The notes under the pieces: generated by a model
Database searches by the model: none
Told to the model about the DNA's origin: nothing
Seen by the model: the letters and a program-made list of their open reading frames with translations, nothing else
Program-made: the position numbers and the translations under genes
Assembly (NCBI RefSeq): GCF_900169065.1
Contig: NZ_FXZB01000013.1
Location: 62,001 to 126,000, forward strand
Direction: 5' to 3'
Length of the DNA: 64,000 nt
DNA from: Brevibacterium aurantiacum
GTDB taxonomy: Bacteria; Actinomycetota; Actinomycetes; Actinomycetales; Brevibacteriaceae
Part shown: in pieces, positions 27,489 through 36,916 of the stretch
How the letters are laid out: every line of letters starts with the position of its first letter
Numbering within the stretch: the first letter of the stretch is position 1

Positions 27489-28126
27489 TGCCTCTGGTCA
27501 CAGAAACGCTGGGTTTCGCGCCCGACTATTCGGATTATCAGCGAACCTGGGACTTGCAGAAGAGATACCACGAAGAAGTGCTCGCTGAAGATCGCGAATC
27601 TACGGTTCTCCTGCTCGAACATCCACCGGTCTACACGGCCGGGAAACGCACGGAAGACCATGAAAGACCCACCGACGGCACTGAGGTCGTCGACGTCGAT
27701 CGTGGAGGGAAGATCACCTGGCACGGTCCGGGCCAGCTCGTGGCCTACCTCGTGTACAAACTCCACGATCCCAAAGAGGTCAGGCTCTTCGTATCGCAGC
27801 TCGAGGACTCGATGATCGAACTCCTCGCCGAATACGACATCGAAGCCACCACCGTTGAGGGACGCGCAGGAGTTTGGATCCTCGGAGACGGAACCCGCCG
27901 CGACCGGAAGATCGGGGCCATCGGCATCCGCATCCACGAAGGTGTCACCATGCACGGCCTGGCACTCAACTGCAGCAACGACCTGGCTGCCTACGAATCG
28001 ATCATCGCCTGCGGTATCGCGGACGCCGACACCACGACCATGAGTGCAGAACTCGGCCGCAACGTGACACCTGAGGATGTCGCGAACCGCCTTGACGAGA
28101 TCCTGCACAACCACATCACAGCCTAG
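27488..28126 (+). CDS. lipB: Octanoyl-[ACP]:protein octanoyltransferase
   Basis: 212 aa. LipB moves octanoate from acyl carrier protein to lipoyl domains, such as the two in the E2 protein at 23808. Family blocks are [16 protein letters not shown] (72-87), the catalytic Lys141 in [18 protein letters not shown], and the acyl-accepting Cys175 in IIACGI. The start ATG 27488 has no Shine-Dalgarno and appears leaderless. The lipA start lies 10 bp after the lipB stop, so the pair forms an operon. Confidence 0.93.
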   Translation: MPLVTETLGFAPDYSDYQRTWDLQKRYHEEVLAEDRESTVLLLEHPPVYTAGKRTEDHERPTDGTEVVDVDRGGKITWHGPGQLVAYLVYKLHDPKEVRLFVSQLEDSMIELLAEYDIEATTVEGRAGVWILGDGTRRDRKIGAIGIRIHEGVTMHGLALNCSNDLAAYESIIACGIADADTTTMSAELGRNVTPEDVANRLDEILHNHITA

Positions 28127-28136
28127 GAGAATTGAC

Positions 28137-29189
28137 GTGACCATAGCGCCAGAAGGCCGCCGCATGCTCCGTGTCGAGGCACGGAACTCAGAGACGCCAA
28201 TCGAAGACAAGCCCGCCTGGATCAAGGCGAAGGCCCATATCGGACCCGAATACACCTCTCTGAAGTCGCTGGTCCGCAAGCAGGAGCTGCACACGGTCTG
28301 CGAGGAAGCCGGCTGCCCCAACATCTTCGAATGCTGGGAAGACCGTGAGGCGACGTTCCTCATCGGCGGCGAGCAGTGCACCAGGCGCTGTGACTTCTGT
28401 CAGATCGACACCGGCAAGCCTGCCGACTTCGATGCCGACGAGCCCCGTCGTGTGGCCGCCTCGGTGAGCGAGATGGGACTGCGCTACTCAACGATAACCG
28501 GCGTTGCCCGCGACGACCTTGAGGACGGAGGTGCATGGCTCTACGCGGAGACTGTGCGCCAGATCCACAACCTCGACTACTCCGACGGCAGCGGCACCGG
28601 TGTCGAACTCCTCATCCCGGACTTCAACGCCGAGCCGGATCAGCTCGCCGAAGTCTTCTCCTCTCGTCCTGAGGTGCTGGCTCACAACGTTGAGACGGTC
28701 CCCCGGATCTTCAAGCGCATCCGTCCGGCATTTCGCTATGAACGGTCTCTGTCCGTGATCACTCAGGCCCGCGATGCAGGTCTGATCACGAAGTCCAACC
28801 TGATGTTGGGCATGGGTGAGACGAATGACGAGATCATCGCAACTCTGCGCGACCTCCACGAGGCAGGTTGCGATCTCATCACGATCAACCAGTACCTGCG
28901 TCCCTCGCCTCGCCACCACCCCGTGACGCGGTGGGTCAAACCTGCCGACTTCGTCATGCTGCGCGATGCCGCGGAGGAGATCGGATTCTCGGGTGTCATG
29001 TCTGGTCCGCTGGTGCGTTCCTCGTACCGTGCCGGCCGCCTGTGGGCAACCGCGATGCGCCACCGGGGACAGCAGATCCCAGCCCATCTCTCGCACCTGG
29101 ACAAGCACACTCCCGCGAAGCAGGAGGCTCAGGCCGTTGTGGATACATTCGGTCCGGGCGAAGAGGTAGACTTGACTGCTGAGCAATGA
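28137..29189 (+). CDS. lipA: Lipoyl synthase (radical SAM)
   Basis: 350 aa. The auxiliary 4Fe-4S cluster is bound by Cys55, Cys60 and Cys66 ([12 protein letters not shown]), and the radical-SAM cluster by Cys81, Cys85 and Cys88 (CTRRCDFC). The C-terminal RSSY motif (VRSSYRAG), needed for the auxiliary cluster, is present. It inserts two sulfurs into the octanoyl chain attached by LipB. GTG 28137 is preceded by AGGAG at a 7-nt distance; the frame is open further upstream inside lipB but has no better start. Confidence 0.94.
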   Translation: MTIAPEGRRMLRVEARNSETPIEDKPAWIKAKAHIGPEYTSLKSLVRKQELHTVCEEAGCPNIFECWEDREATFLIGGEQCTRRCDFCQIDTGKPADFDADEPRRVAASVSEMGLRYSTITGVARDDLEDGGAWLYAETVRQIHNLDYSDGSGTGVELLIPDFNAEPDQLAEVFSSRPEVLAHNVETVPRIFKRIRPAFRYERSLSVITQARDAGLITKSNLMLGMGETNDEIIATLRDLHEAGCDLITINQYLRPSPRHHPVTRWVKPADFVMLRDAAEEIGFSGVMSGPLVRSSYRAGRLWATAMRHRGQQIPAHLSHLDKHTPAKQEAQAVVDTFGPGEEVDLTAEQ

Positions 29190-29244
29190 GAACGTTTGAG
29201 GCCCGGCCTCGACGTCGACACGCCATTCAAGAGCAAGTGAGAGC

Positions 29245-29976
29245 ATGAGCGAAGAACCGCGCAAGGGACTTTTCCGCCGGAAGCCCAAGGACCCGAACAA
29301 GAAGCCGGGCCGTCTGGCGCAGATGAAGCAGGTCTATGAGCTGTCGGCCAAACATAATAAGGCCACTCCGTGGCTGCTGGCCGCAGCGATCCTCGGCTGC
29401 ACACTGCTCGGCCTGCTGGCCGGGCTTCTGTTCGGTGGAGCGGTCTTCACCACGATCCTCGGCTTCATGGTGGGTCTGCTCCTCGGCATGTTCATGCTCG
29501 GTCGGTTCGCTGAGACTGCCGCCTTCGCACAGATGGATGGTCAGCCCGGAGCCTTCGGCGCCGTCCTCAACACCGCCCGCCGCGGTTACCTGATGGACGA
29601 CAAGCCCATCGCCATCGATCCGAAGAGCCGTGACCTCGTGTTTCGGTCAACGGGTCGTGCGGGTGTCGTTCTGCTCAGCGAAGGACCGAAGGGACGCAGT
29701 GCGAAACTGCTGGCCAAGGAGAGGAAGCGTCACGAGCGCATTCTGCCCAACGTCCCGGTCCATACGTTCCAGGGTGGCAACGAAGAGGGACAGCTGAAGA
29801 TGAAGCAGGTCGTTCCTGCCGTGCAGAAGCTGCCTCGTAAGCTCAATAAGACCGAGGTCCTGGCCGTGCGAAACCGCCTCGCTGCTCTCGGCACTCAGGG
29901 CACCCGTCCCCCGATTCCGAAGGGCATCGATCCGAACAAGGCTCGCCCGAATCACAAGGCGATGCGCGGACGCTGA
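29245..29976 (+). CDS. DUF4191 family membrane protein
   Basis: 243 aa, function unknown. After a basic N-terminus (RRKPKDPNKKPGRL), two adjacent helices (about 42-65 and 67-90) form a hairpin. A cytoplasmic ~150-residue basic domain follows, with DDKPIAIDPKSRDLVFRSTG and RPGVVLL-like wording, which matches the DUF4191 family found beside lipA throughout actinobacteria (Rv2219-like). The constant neighbourhood suggests a link to lipoate metabolism or simply conserved order; nothing in the sequence shows an activity. The start is ATG at 29245. Confidence 0.82.
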   Translation: MSEEPRKGLFRRKPKDPNKKPGRLAQMKQVYELSAKHNKATPWLLAAAILGCTLLGLLAGLLFGGAVFTTILGFMVGLLLGMFMLGRFAETAAFAQMDGQPGAFGAVLNTARRGYLMDDKPIAIDPKSRDLVFRSTGRAGVVLLSEGPKGRSAKLLAKERKRHERILPNVPVHTFQGGNEEGQLKMKQVVPAVQKLPRKLNKTEVLAVRNRLAALGTQGTRPPIPKGIDPNKARPNHKAMRGR

Positions 29977-30063
29977 TCCAACCTGGCCTGACTTGAGCCA
30001 GCAGACGGCCACAGGGGACGACAGTCCTCCGGTTGCGCGAAGACTTCAAGTCTTGAACACAAA

Positions 30064-30101
30064 GCAGAGGGCACCGACTCGAATGAGTCGGTGCCCTCTG
30101 C
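30064..30101. terminator. Terminator after lipB-lipA-DUF4191
   Basis: A perfect 17-bp stem (30064-30080 with 30085-30101) encloses the loop GAAT. It lies between convergent genes. Confidence 0.82.
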
Positions 30102-30174
30102 CGTACCTGGACGGTGCGCTTACTGCTTTCGGCTCTCGGTCGATCCAGTCCTCGCCCCAGCCAGGTCGTCACCC

Positions 30175-30206
30175 AGGTTGTTCGTCACCGAGGTTGTTCG
30201 TCACCG
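30175..30206. repeat. Perfect 16-bp tandem duplication
   Basis: Two adjacent copies of AGGTTGTTCGTCACCG (30175-30190 and 30191-30206), preceded by a partial copy. They lie 18 bp beyond the RDD gene's stop codon. Probably replication slippage. Confidence 0.8.
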
Positions 30207-30224
30207 AATCCGCGGCTCAACTGT

Positions 30225-30665
30225 TCAGCGTTTGAGAATGAGTGTGCCGGCAGCCAGATCATGGAGACCACGATTGTCGCGGTTAAAGATCAGCGCGGGG
30301 ATGACGAGAACGACCAGAACCGTGCGGATGAGGGTCTTGACCAACCCAGGCATATGACCGTCGAGGCGACGGACTTCGATGCCGAAGATCCGGTGGCCCA
30401 CCGTGTAGCCGAGCGTCGACACGAGCAGGAAATGCTCAAGGGCGAAGAGCCCGGGTACCAGGAACGGATTGGACGAACCGATGAGATTGGCGATGGCCAG
30501 GCACATGAACCAATCGACCATCAGTCCCAGCAGCCTTCGCCAGGCCGGAGCCACCGAATGAGAACCGGTCTCCGGCAAGCCCAAACGCCGGCCAGGCCAG
30601 TCTCCGTCTTCTCGTTCGATCTTGGGTCCCTCAAGCCAGGAGCCGAGGTCATCACGATTAATCAC
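30225..30665 (-). CDS. RDD-family membrane protein
   Basis: 146 aa. The RDD signature appears as PAWRRLLGLMVDWFMCLAIA (about 40-59), with two or three further hydrophobic segments (LVPGLFALEHFLLVSTLGYTVG and VKTLIRTVLVVLVIPALIF) and a closing RGLHDLAAGT. RDD proteins are small integral membrane proteins of mostly unknown function; some act as Na+(K+)/H+ antiporters. The equivalent gene lies between the DUF4191 gene and glnA1 in M. tuberculosis (Rv2219A). The start is ATG at 30665; it diverges from glnA. Confidence 0.82.
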   Translation of the reverse strand: MINRDDLGSWLEGPKIEREDGDWPGRRLGLPETGSHSVAPAWRRLLGLMVDWFMCLAIANLIGSSNPFLVPGLFALEHFLLVSTLGYTVGHRIFGIEVRRLDGHMPGLVKTLIRTVLVVLVIPALIFNRDNRGLHDLAAGTLILKR

Positions 30666-30764
30666 GGACCCAGCTTACCCAAGTCGATCCTGGACGAATC
30701 CTCAGGAAACATGCCCGAAACACGGACGACATCACCACTTCACCCGCTTGCAACTAAGATTGGG

Positions 30765-30787
30765 GGTGGTCAAGACAAACGACCACC
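30765..30787 (+). promoter_or_regulatory. Hairpin/operator candidate in the glnA leader
   Basis: A 7-bp inverted repeat GGTGGTC/GACCACC with a 9-nt spacer lies 22 bp before the glnA start. A TAAGAT -10-like box at 30755-30760 would place the transcript 5' end at or within the left arm, so it could be either an RNA hairpin or a repressor site. It does not match the GlnR or AmtR consensus as I know them. Confidence 0.35.
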
Positions 30788-30808
30788 ATAACCTAACTAG
30801 GAGACTAA

Positions 30809-32233
30809 GTGTTCTCGTCTGCTGAAGAACTCGTCAACTACATCTCGGAGAACGACGTCAAATTCGTTGACGTTCGCTTCTGCGACCTCCCCGGTGTCGT
30901 CCAGCATTTCAACCTTCCAGCGGCCTCATACGGCACGGAAGAGATCACCGAAGGGCTGCTCTTCGACGGTTCCTCAATCACGGGCTTCCAGGGTATTCAC
31001 GAGTCGGATATGAAGCTGCTCGCCGATGTCTCATCGGCCTACATCGACCCATTCCGTGAGGCCAAAACATTGGTCATCACTCACTCAATCGTCGATCCCT
31101 TCACCGATGAGCCCTACTCCCGTGATCCGCGCCAGGTTGCGGCCAAGGCCGAGGCCTACCTCGAAAGCACTGGAATCGCCGACACCGTATTCTTCGGAGC
31201 CGAGGCGGAGTTCTACCTCTTCGACTCCATCCGCTACCAGAACACCCCGGGCAGCAGCTTCTACAAGATCGACTCTGAAGAAGCCGCCTGGAGCACGGGC
31301 GAAGACGAGCCCGGCGGCAACCTCGGCTACAAGACCCCGTTCAAGGGCGGATACTTCCCTGTCTCACCCCAGGATAAGTTCGCCGACATCCGCGATCAGA
31401 TGTCGCTGACGCTGGAGCAGATCGGTTTCGAGATGGAGCGGGCCCACCATGAGGTCGGCACCGCAGGTCAGCAGGAGATCAACTACAAGTTCAAGACCCT
31501 GCAGCATGCCGGCGATCAGCTCCTCGACTTCAAGTACGTGATCAAGAACACCGCCTACGAACTCGGCAAATCGGCCACCTTCATGCCCAAGCCGCTCTTC
31601 GATGACAACGGTTCGGGCATGCACTGCCACCAGTCGCTGTGGAAGAACGGTGAACCGCTGTTCTACGACGAGAACGGCTATGGTGGGCTCTCCGATCTGG
31701 CTCGCTGGTACATCGGCGGCCTCATCGAACACGCAGGCGCAGTGCTGGCCTTCACCAACCCGACGATCAACTCGTACCGTCGTCTCGTGCCCGGATACGA
31801 AGCTCCCGTCAACCTCGTCTACTCGGCTCGCAACCGCTCCGCCGCGATCCGCATCCCGGTCACCGGCAGCTCGCCGAAGGCCAAGCGTCTCGAGTTCCGC
31901 GTGCCGGACCCGTCGTCCAACCCCTACTTGGCCTTCTCGGCCCAGCTGATGGCCGGCCTCGACGGAATCCGCAATCGCATCGAGCCCCCGGAGCCCATCG
32001 ACAAGGACCTCTACGAGCTCCCACCAGAGGAGGCCAAGGACATCAAGCTGGTCCCCGGCTCCCTCGATGAGGCGCTCATCGAGCTCGAAAAGGACCACGA
32101 CTTCCTCACCGCGGGCGACGTCTTCACCTCCGACCTGATCGAGACGTGGATTCGGATCAAACGGGAGAACGAGATCGACGTTGCACGTCTGCGTCCGACT
32201 CCGACAGAATTCGAGCTCTACTACGGACTCTGA
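30809..32233 (+). CDS. glnA: Glutamine synthetase type I-beta
   Basis: 474 aa. The enzyme condenses ammonium and glutamate using ATP. Seen are the N-terminal [11 protein letters not shown], metal-binding AEAEFYLFD, the [12 protein letters not shown] active site, [17 protein letters not shown], and the adenylylation site Tyr402 in [10 protein letters not shown]. That tyrosine is the target of GlnE encoded 1.6 kb downstream, so activity is expected to be controlled by adenylylation. The start is GTG at 30809, with AGGAG 8-12 nt upstream. A hairpin lies in the short leader. Confidence 0.95.
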   Translation: MFSSAEELVNYISENDVKFVDVRFCDLPGVVQHFNLPAASYGTEEITEGLLFDGSSITGFQGIHESDMKLLADVSSAYIDPFREAKTLVITHSIVDPFTDEPYSRDPRQVAAKAEAYLESTGIADTVFFGAEAEFYLFDSIRYQNTPGSSFYKIDSEEAAWSTGEDEPGGNLGYKTPFKGGYFPVSPQDKFADIRDQMSLTLEQIGFEMERAHHEVGTAGQQEINYKFKTLQHAGDQLLDFKYVIKNTAYELGKSATFMPKPLFDDNGSGMHCHQSLWKNGEPLFYDENGYGGLSDLARWYIGGLIEHAGAVLAFTNPTINSYRRLVPGYEAPVNLVYSARNRSAAIRIPVTGSSPKAKRLEFRVPDPSSNPYLAFSAQLMAGLDGIRNRIEPPEPIDKDLYELPPEEAKDIKLVPGSLDEALIELEKDHDFLTAGDVFTSDLIETWIRIKRENEIDVARLRPTPTEFELYYGL

Positions 32234-32302
32234 GCCACGGCCCCAGACCTAGTCGGCTCCTGCCACAGAGCAGGTGAGCCACGGACTGAGGGAATACAGT
32301 GG

Positions 32303-32331
32303 GGGCGTCACGGGTTTCACCCGTGGCGCCC
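32303..32331. terminator. Terminator after glnA
   Basis: A 13-bp stem with one T-G pair (32303-32315 with 32319-32331) and a TTC loop, followed by TTCAG. Confidence 0.65.
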
Positions 32332-32391
32332 TTCAGTGCATCTGACCAGGGCCGCATTCGATTGTGACCACAACTGATACAGGGATGGACA

Positions 32392-33861
32392 ATGACGCAT
32401 TTCGATCTCCTACTGATCGGCACAGGGTCGGGGAACATGTTCCTCGACGACCGCTTCTCCGGACTCAACGTCGCGATTGCCGAAGAATGGCACTTCGGCG
32501 GCACCTGCCTCAACGTGGGATGCATACCGACGAAGATGTTCGTCTATCCCGCCACAATCGCCGAACAGGCAGCCGAGGCGAACCGCTACAACCTCTCGAC
32601 CGACTTTCACGGCGTGGATTGGCCCGCGCTGCAGAAACGCATCTTCGACCGGGTCGACGCCATCGAATCCGGAGGTCGGGACTACCGCAGCGGCGACCGG
32701 CAACCCAATGTGAGCGTCGTCGCCGAACACGTCGAGTTCGTCGGAGAGAAAACGGTGCGAACGGCCTCAGGTGAGACGATCACAGCCGATCGAATCGTCA
32801 TCGCGGCCGGGGCCTCCCCCGTCATCCCCGAGGCCACAGGACTCGAGCCGAAGCTGGTGGACACCGATGGCTACCCCGTCTTCACCTCCAACTCGATCAT
32901 GCGCATTCCCCAGAGACCCGAACGCCTGGTCATCATCGGGTCCGGCATCATCGCCATGGAGTTCGCCCACGTCTTCGCCGGACTCGGCACCGAGGTGACC
33001 GTGATCGCCCGTGGTCCACGTCTGCTCGGCACCATCGATGAGGAAGTCTCAACGGAGTTCACCGAACTCTTCGAACGCAACCATACTGTCCACCGCGGAG
33101 CAGAGGTGGCGTCCTACAGCTTCGACAACGACCAGGTGAGCGTGACACTGCGACCCAGCGGCCGCCTCGGCGATGTCGATCTGCCTGCGCAGCTGGACGC
33201 GGATGCGGTTCTCATCGCCACCGGGCGCACACCGAACACCACGAGCCTGCGCGTGGGCGACGCCGGTTTCGACATCCTCGATGATGCGCGACTCAGCGTC
33301 GACTCACGTCAGCGCGTGCTGTCCCAGGGCCGTCCGGTTCCCGGCGTGTTCGCCCTCGGTGACATCAGCTCGCCGCACCAGCTCAAGCACGTCGCCAATC
33401 ACGAAGCTGCCGTCGTCGGTGACAACCTGGCCGTGGACGTGGCAGCCGGTGCACCGGGAAGCGGCGCCGAGGCGCAGCTGCGGGAGGTCAACCATCACGC
33501 CGTTCCCGGTGCGGTGTTCACCTCGCCGCAGGTCGCCTATGTCGGCATCACCGAGGAGGAAGCCCGGCGGGCCGGCCATGACGTGAGCGTGAAGGTGCAG
33601 AAGTATGCCGACGTGGCCTACGGGTGGGCGATGGCCGATGACCCCGGGATCGTGAAGATCGTCGCCGACCGTGCAACGCGCAAGATCCTGGGCGCGCACA
33701 TCGTCGGTCATGAAGCGTCCATGATCATCCAGCCGCTGATCCAGGCGATGGCGTTCGACCAGCGAGCCGACGAGGTGGCCAAGGGACAGTACTGGATTCA
33801 TCCGGCTCTGCCTGAGGTCGTTGAGAACGCGCTGCTGGGCCTGGAGTTCAACGACGCCTGA
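32392..33861 (+). CDS. mtr: Mycothione reductase
   Basis: 489 aa flavoprotein disulfide reductase. It has the redox-active GGTCLNVGCIPTK (about 37-49), an NADPH-binding IIGSGIIAMEFAHVFAGLG, the FAD motif VFALGDISSPHQLKH, and a C-terminal QYWIHPALPEVVENALL with the catalytic His-Glu pair. The truncated FAD site start (IGTGSGNMFLDDRFSGLNVAI) and the YWIHPAL wording distinguish Mtr from dihydrolipoyl dehydrogenase. It keeps mycothiol reduced, the actinobacterial counterpart of glutathione reductase. It is inserted between glnA and glnE, unlike in mycobacteria. It ends 9 bp before the convergent glnE stop. Confidence 0.9.
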   Translation: MTHFDLLLIGTGSGNMFLDDRFSGLNVAIAEEWHFGGTCLNVGCIPTKMFVYPATIAEQAAEANRYNLSTDFHGVDWPALQKRIFDRVDAIESGGRDYRSGDRQPNVSVVAEHVEFVGEKTVRTASGETITADRIVIAAGASPVIPEATGLEPKLVDTDGYPVFTSNSIMRIPQRPERLVIIGSGIIAMEFAHVFAGLGTEVTVIARGPRLLGTIDEEVSTEFTELFERNHTVHRGAEVASYSFDNDQVSVTLRPSGRLGDVDLPAQLDADAVLIATGRTPNTTSLRVGDAGFDILDDARLSVDSRQRVLSQGRPVPGVFALGDISSPHQLKHVANHEAAVVGDNLAVDVAAGAPGSGAEAQLREVNHHAVPGAVFTSPQVAYVGITEEEARRAGHDVSVKVQKYADVAYGWAMADDPGIVKIVADRATRKILGAHIVGHEASMIIQPLIQAMAFDQRADEVAKGQYWIHPALPEVVENALLGLEFNDA

Positions 33862-33870
33862 GGACGGGCG

Positions 33871-36800
33871 TCAGAAGCCGTAGAAGTGTTCCTCCATGAT
33901 GTTCCTGGCATGGCGGGTGGTGCGCAGATAGTCGTCTTCGAGTTCGTGACCGCCACCCGCCGGATATCCGAGCAGCCGGGCCGTGGCCTCCAGCTCGAAG
34001 TGCTCCTCCGGCAGTGATTGGGCGGTTCGCCCTCGATACAGCATCACGGCTGAGCGGACGTTGGTGGCCAGCTGCCATGCGGCCGCCAGCTCCTCGGCAT
34101 CATCCGTGGGGATGAGCCCTTCCTCGGCTGCGACACTGAGGGCTGTCAGCGTCGATGTCGTGCGCAGGCCAGGAATCCTGTGGGCGTGCTGAAGCTGCAG
34201 GAGCTGGACGGTCCACTCGACGTCGGAGAGGCTGCCTCGGCCGAGCTTGAGGTGGCGACGTTTGTCCGCATTGCGGGGCAGACGCTCGTCCTCCATCCGT
34301 GCCTTGAGGGTGCGAACCTGCGTCAGCGACTTCGTCGGCATCTCCACCGGATAGCGCAGCGGATCGATCAGCTCCGTGAAGTCTTCGATGAGGCCGGAGT
34401 CACCGGCGACCGGACGCGCCCTCAGCAGCGCCTGCGCCTCCCACGGTTGGGACCACTTCGCATAGTAGGCCCGGTAGGACGAGAGCGCACGGACCAAAGG
34501 CCCGTTCTTGCCCTCCGGACGCAGATCTGCGTCGAGATCCACACCCTGCGCGGCATCGCTGGCCTTGAGTCGGCTCCCCAACCCGAGGGCAACCTTGTTG
34601 ACGTGCTTGCTCAGCTTGGCCTTATCCTCGGCACCCAGCTCCTCACCGACGGAGCGGAAGACGAAGGTCACATCAGCATCGGAGAAGTACCCGATCTCAT
34701 TTCCGCCCCAGCGGCCCATTGCGATGATCGCGAACTCGTAGGGCGGAGTCTCTGGCCCATCGAGGTCAAGCCGCACGGCCTGCAGCGCACCGCTGACCGT
34801 CAGATCCATCAGGGCAGAGAGATCGCCGGGGATTTCGGCTCGATCGCCGACATCGAGGACATCGCGCAGAGCGATGCGCAGAAGTTCACGACTGTAGGTT
34901 TCGCGTATCGGTGTGATCGACGCTGCCCCATGCCGTTTGAGCAGCCCTGCGACCTCGGCGGCAAGTGCCTTCGAATCGCGGGACTTGAGGTTGTCGAAGT
35001 TGTCCAACCAGGCAACGGCGGCAGGCTGGCGCAGCAGCAGTTCGCTGGCATAGCCGGACAGCGAGAGGACCTCCGCTACGGACTTCGCCGCCAGTCCGGA
35101 GTCCCGGAGCATCTTGAGGAACCAACCGGATGATGACAGTGAGTCTGTGAGCCGACGAAATGCCAACAGCGCGGCATCGGGACTGACACCGTCTGAGAAC
35201 CAGTCCAGCAGCGCCGGCAGGACCTGCTTGATGACCAGCGCGGTGCGCGACATACCAGACGTCAGCGCCTTGATGTGGGCCAGAGCCCCCTGCGGGTCGC
35301 GGTACCCGAATGCCTGGAGCCGATCGGCGGCAGCCTGCATGCTGCTGCCGCGATTGTGTGCATCGACCACGGCACCGTGGACGCCGACCGCCGCATCGAG
35401 GATGGGGCGGTAGAAGATCTGCTCGTGGAGGCGGGTGACCTGTTTCGCGTAGTCCTTGCGGGTGTCCTCCAGCCGGGCGCCGGTGCGTGAACCCGAGGTG
35501 AAGACCGAGCGCGCGAGAATGCGCAGCTTCTCATCGTCGTCGGGGATGAGTGCATTGCGCAGCATCCGCGGAATCTGGACCCGGTGTTCGACCACGCGCA
35601 TGAAACGGTAGGCGGAGGAGAAGACGTAGGCATCCTCTTTTCCGATGTACCCGTGCTCTCCCAACTCCTCCAACGCCACGAGAGTATTCGGAGTCCGGAT
35701 CTCCTCGTCCGTGCGCCCGTGGACGAGTTGGAGCAGCTGCGCGGAGAACTCCACGTCACGCAGTCCCCCACGTCCGAGCTTGATCTGCCTGGGCGCCTCG
35801 GCGGCGGGAATGAGATCCACGACACGACGACGCATCGAACGGATTCCGTCGATGAATCCCTGCCTGCTGGCGGACTCCCACACGAGCGGCAGGAGCGTTT
35901 CGACGAACTCCTCGCCCACTCCCACATCACCGGCCACGGGCCGTGCCTTGAGAAGAGCCTGGAACTCCCAGTTCTTTGCGATGTCGGCGTAGTAGCGCGT
36001 GAACTCGGACATGGTGCGCACCAATGCCCCCGCTTTGCCTTCGGGGCGCAGCGCGGTATCGACCTCCCACAGGGCAGGTTCTGCTCCGGCGTCGGAGAGG
36101 ATGCTGCGCATACGTTGGGCCAGTTCAGTGGCCAGTTCGCGCTGTTCATCGTTCGTCGAGGAGTCGAGGACGAAGACCACATCGACGTCTGAGACATAGT
36201 TGAGTTCACGAGCCCCAGTCTTGCCCAGGGCGATCACCGCAATGCGAACCGTGCCCTGAGGATCGAGCTCTGCCCGGGCGATGGCCAGTGCGGCATCCAT
36301 CGCCGCCGCCGCCAGGTCAGAGAGCACAGCCATCACGTGGTCGACGATCTCCTCGGGCGCCTCGGCGACGAGATCATCGGCGACCAGCCGCAGCTGGGCA
36401 TCGCGATAGGTGCGACGAAGGTCCTTGATCGCCTCATCGCCGAGGTGGTCCGCCGTAGGCGCCGGTGAATCAGGGTCGGCGCCCACGGCGCTCAGCAGAT
36501 CTCTGCGCAGCGCTGCCGCCGAAGCCGCCGGGGTGGAGATCATGAGGAACGGTGACTGCTCCACCAGCTGCGGCAGAGACTCAGGATGCCGCACGAGGTG
36601 GTCGACCATCGCTTCTGAGGTGCCCATGACCGCCAGCACTCGACGCAGCAGCGCACGGTCGAGTTCGTCCTCAGCCAGATCCTCCCCGGCCCCGGAACGG
36701 ATGGCGGACAGGAACTGAGGTGCCGACTCCCCCGCCGCCTCCAGGACCCGGAGCAGGCCCAGTGCGGCCGCGTGGGGATCCGGGGTCGCTTCGAGGAGAT

Positions 36801-36912
36801 CGATGAACCGAGAATCGGTGGCCAGAGGCTCGCCGACGAGCTCATCGATCTCATCGAGGAAGCGGGCCGCTGACGAGGAGACGACGGAGGTGCGCGAAGT
36901 GATTCGTGCCAT
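33871..36912 (-). CDS. glnE: Bifunctional glutamine-synthetase adenylyltransferase/adenylyl-removing enzyme
   Basis: 1013 aa, full length. Two nucleotidyltransferase domains are seen: N-terminal removase with LNYVSDVDVVFV and C-terminal adenylylase with IGYFSDADVTFVF, each followed by a GlnD/PII-uridylyltransferase-type helical region (RQIKLGRGGLRDVEF and RHLKLGRGSLSDVEWTVQLL). GlnE adds or removes AMP on Tyr402 of GlnA according to nitrogen status. It forms a minus-strand operon with glnA2, which lies 4 bp upstream. In several actinobacteria glnE is essential because unchecked GlnA depletes glutamate (known for mycobacteria). Confidence 0.94.
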   Translation of the reverse strand: MARITSRTSVVSSSAARFLDEIDELVGEPLATDSRFIDLLEATPDPHAAALGLLRVLEAAGESAPQFLSAIRSGAGEDLAEDELDRALLRRVLAVMGTSEAMVDHLVRHPESLPQLVEQSPFLMISTPAASAAALRRDLLSAVGADPDSPAPTADHLGDEAIKDLRRTYRDAQLRLVADDLVAEAPEEIVDHVMAVLSDLAAAAMDAALAIARAELDPQGTVRIAVIALGKTGARELNYVSDVDVVFVLDSSTNDEQRELATELAQRMRSILSDAGAEPALWEVDTALRPEGKAGALVRTMSEFTRYYADIAKNWEFQALLKARPVAGDVGVGEEFVETLLPLVWESASRQGFIDGIRSMRRRVVDLIPAAEAPRQIKLGRGGLRDVEFSAQLLQLVHGRTDEEIRTPNTLVALEELGEHGYIGKEDAYVFSSAYRFMRVVEHRVQIPRMLRNALIPDDDEKLRILARSVFTSGSRTGARLEDTRKDYAKQVTRLHEQIFYRPILDAAVGVHGAVVDAHNRGSSMQAAADRLQAFGYRDPQGALAHIKALTSGMSRTALVIKQVLPALLDWFSDGVSPDAALLAFRRLTDSLSSSGWFLKMLRDSGLAAKSVAEVLSLSGYASELLLRQPAAVAWLDNFDNLKSRDSKALAAEVAGLLKRHGAASITPIRETYSRELLRIALRDVLDVGDRAEIPGDLSALMDLTVSGALQAVRLDLDGPETPPYEFAIIAMGRWGGNEIGYFSDADVTFVFRSVGEELGAEDKAKLSKHVNKVALGLGSRLKASDAAQGVDLDADLRPEGKNGPLVRALSSYRAYYAKWSQPWEAQALLRARPVAGDSGLIEDFTELIDPLRYPVEMPTKSLTQVRTLKARMEDERLPRNADKRRHLKLGRGSLSDVEWTVQLLQLQHAHRIPGLRTTSTLTALSVAAEEGLIPTDDAEELAAAWQLATNVRSAVMLYRGRTAQSLPEEHFELEATARLLGYPAGGGHELEDDYLRTTRHARNIMEEHFYGF

Positions 36913-36916
36913 GGGT

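Noticed and set aside
30755..30787. GlnR or AmtR binding site before glnA
   Set aside because: The repeat does not carry the recalled GTnAC/GaAAC or AmtR patterns; only a generic hairpin/operator can be claimed.
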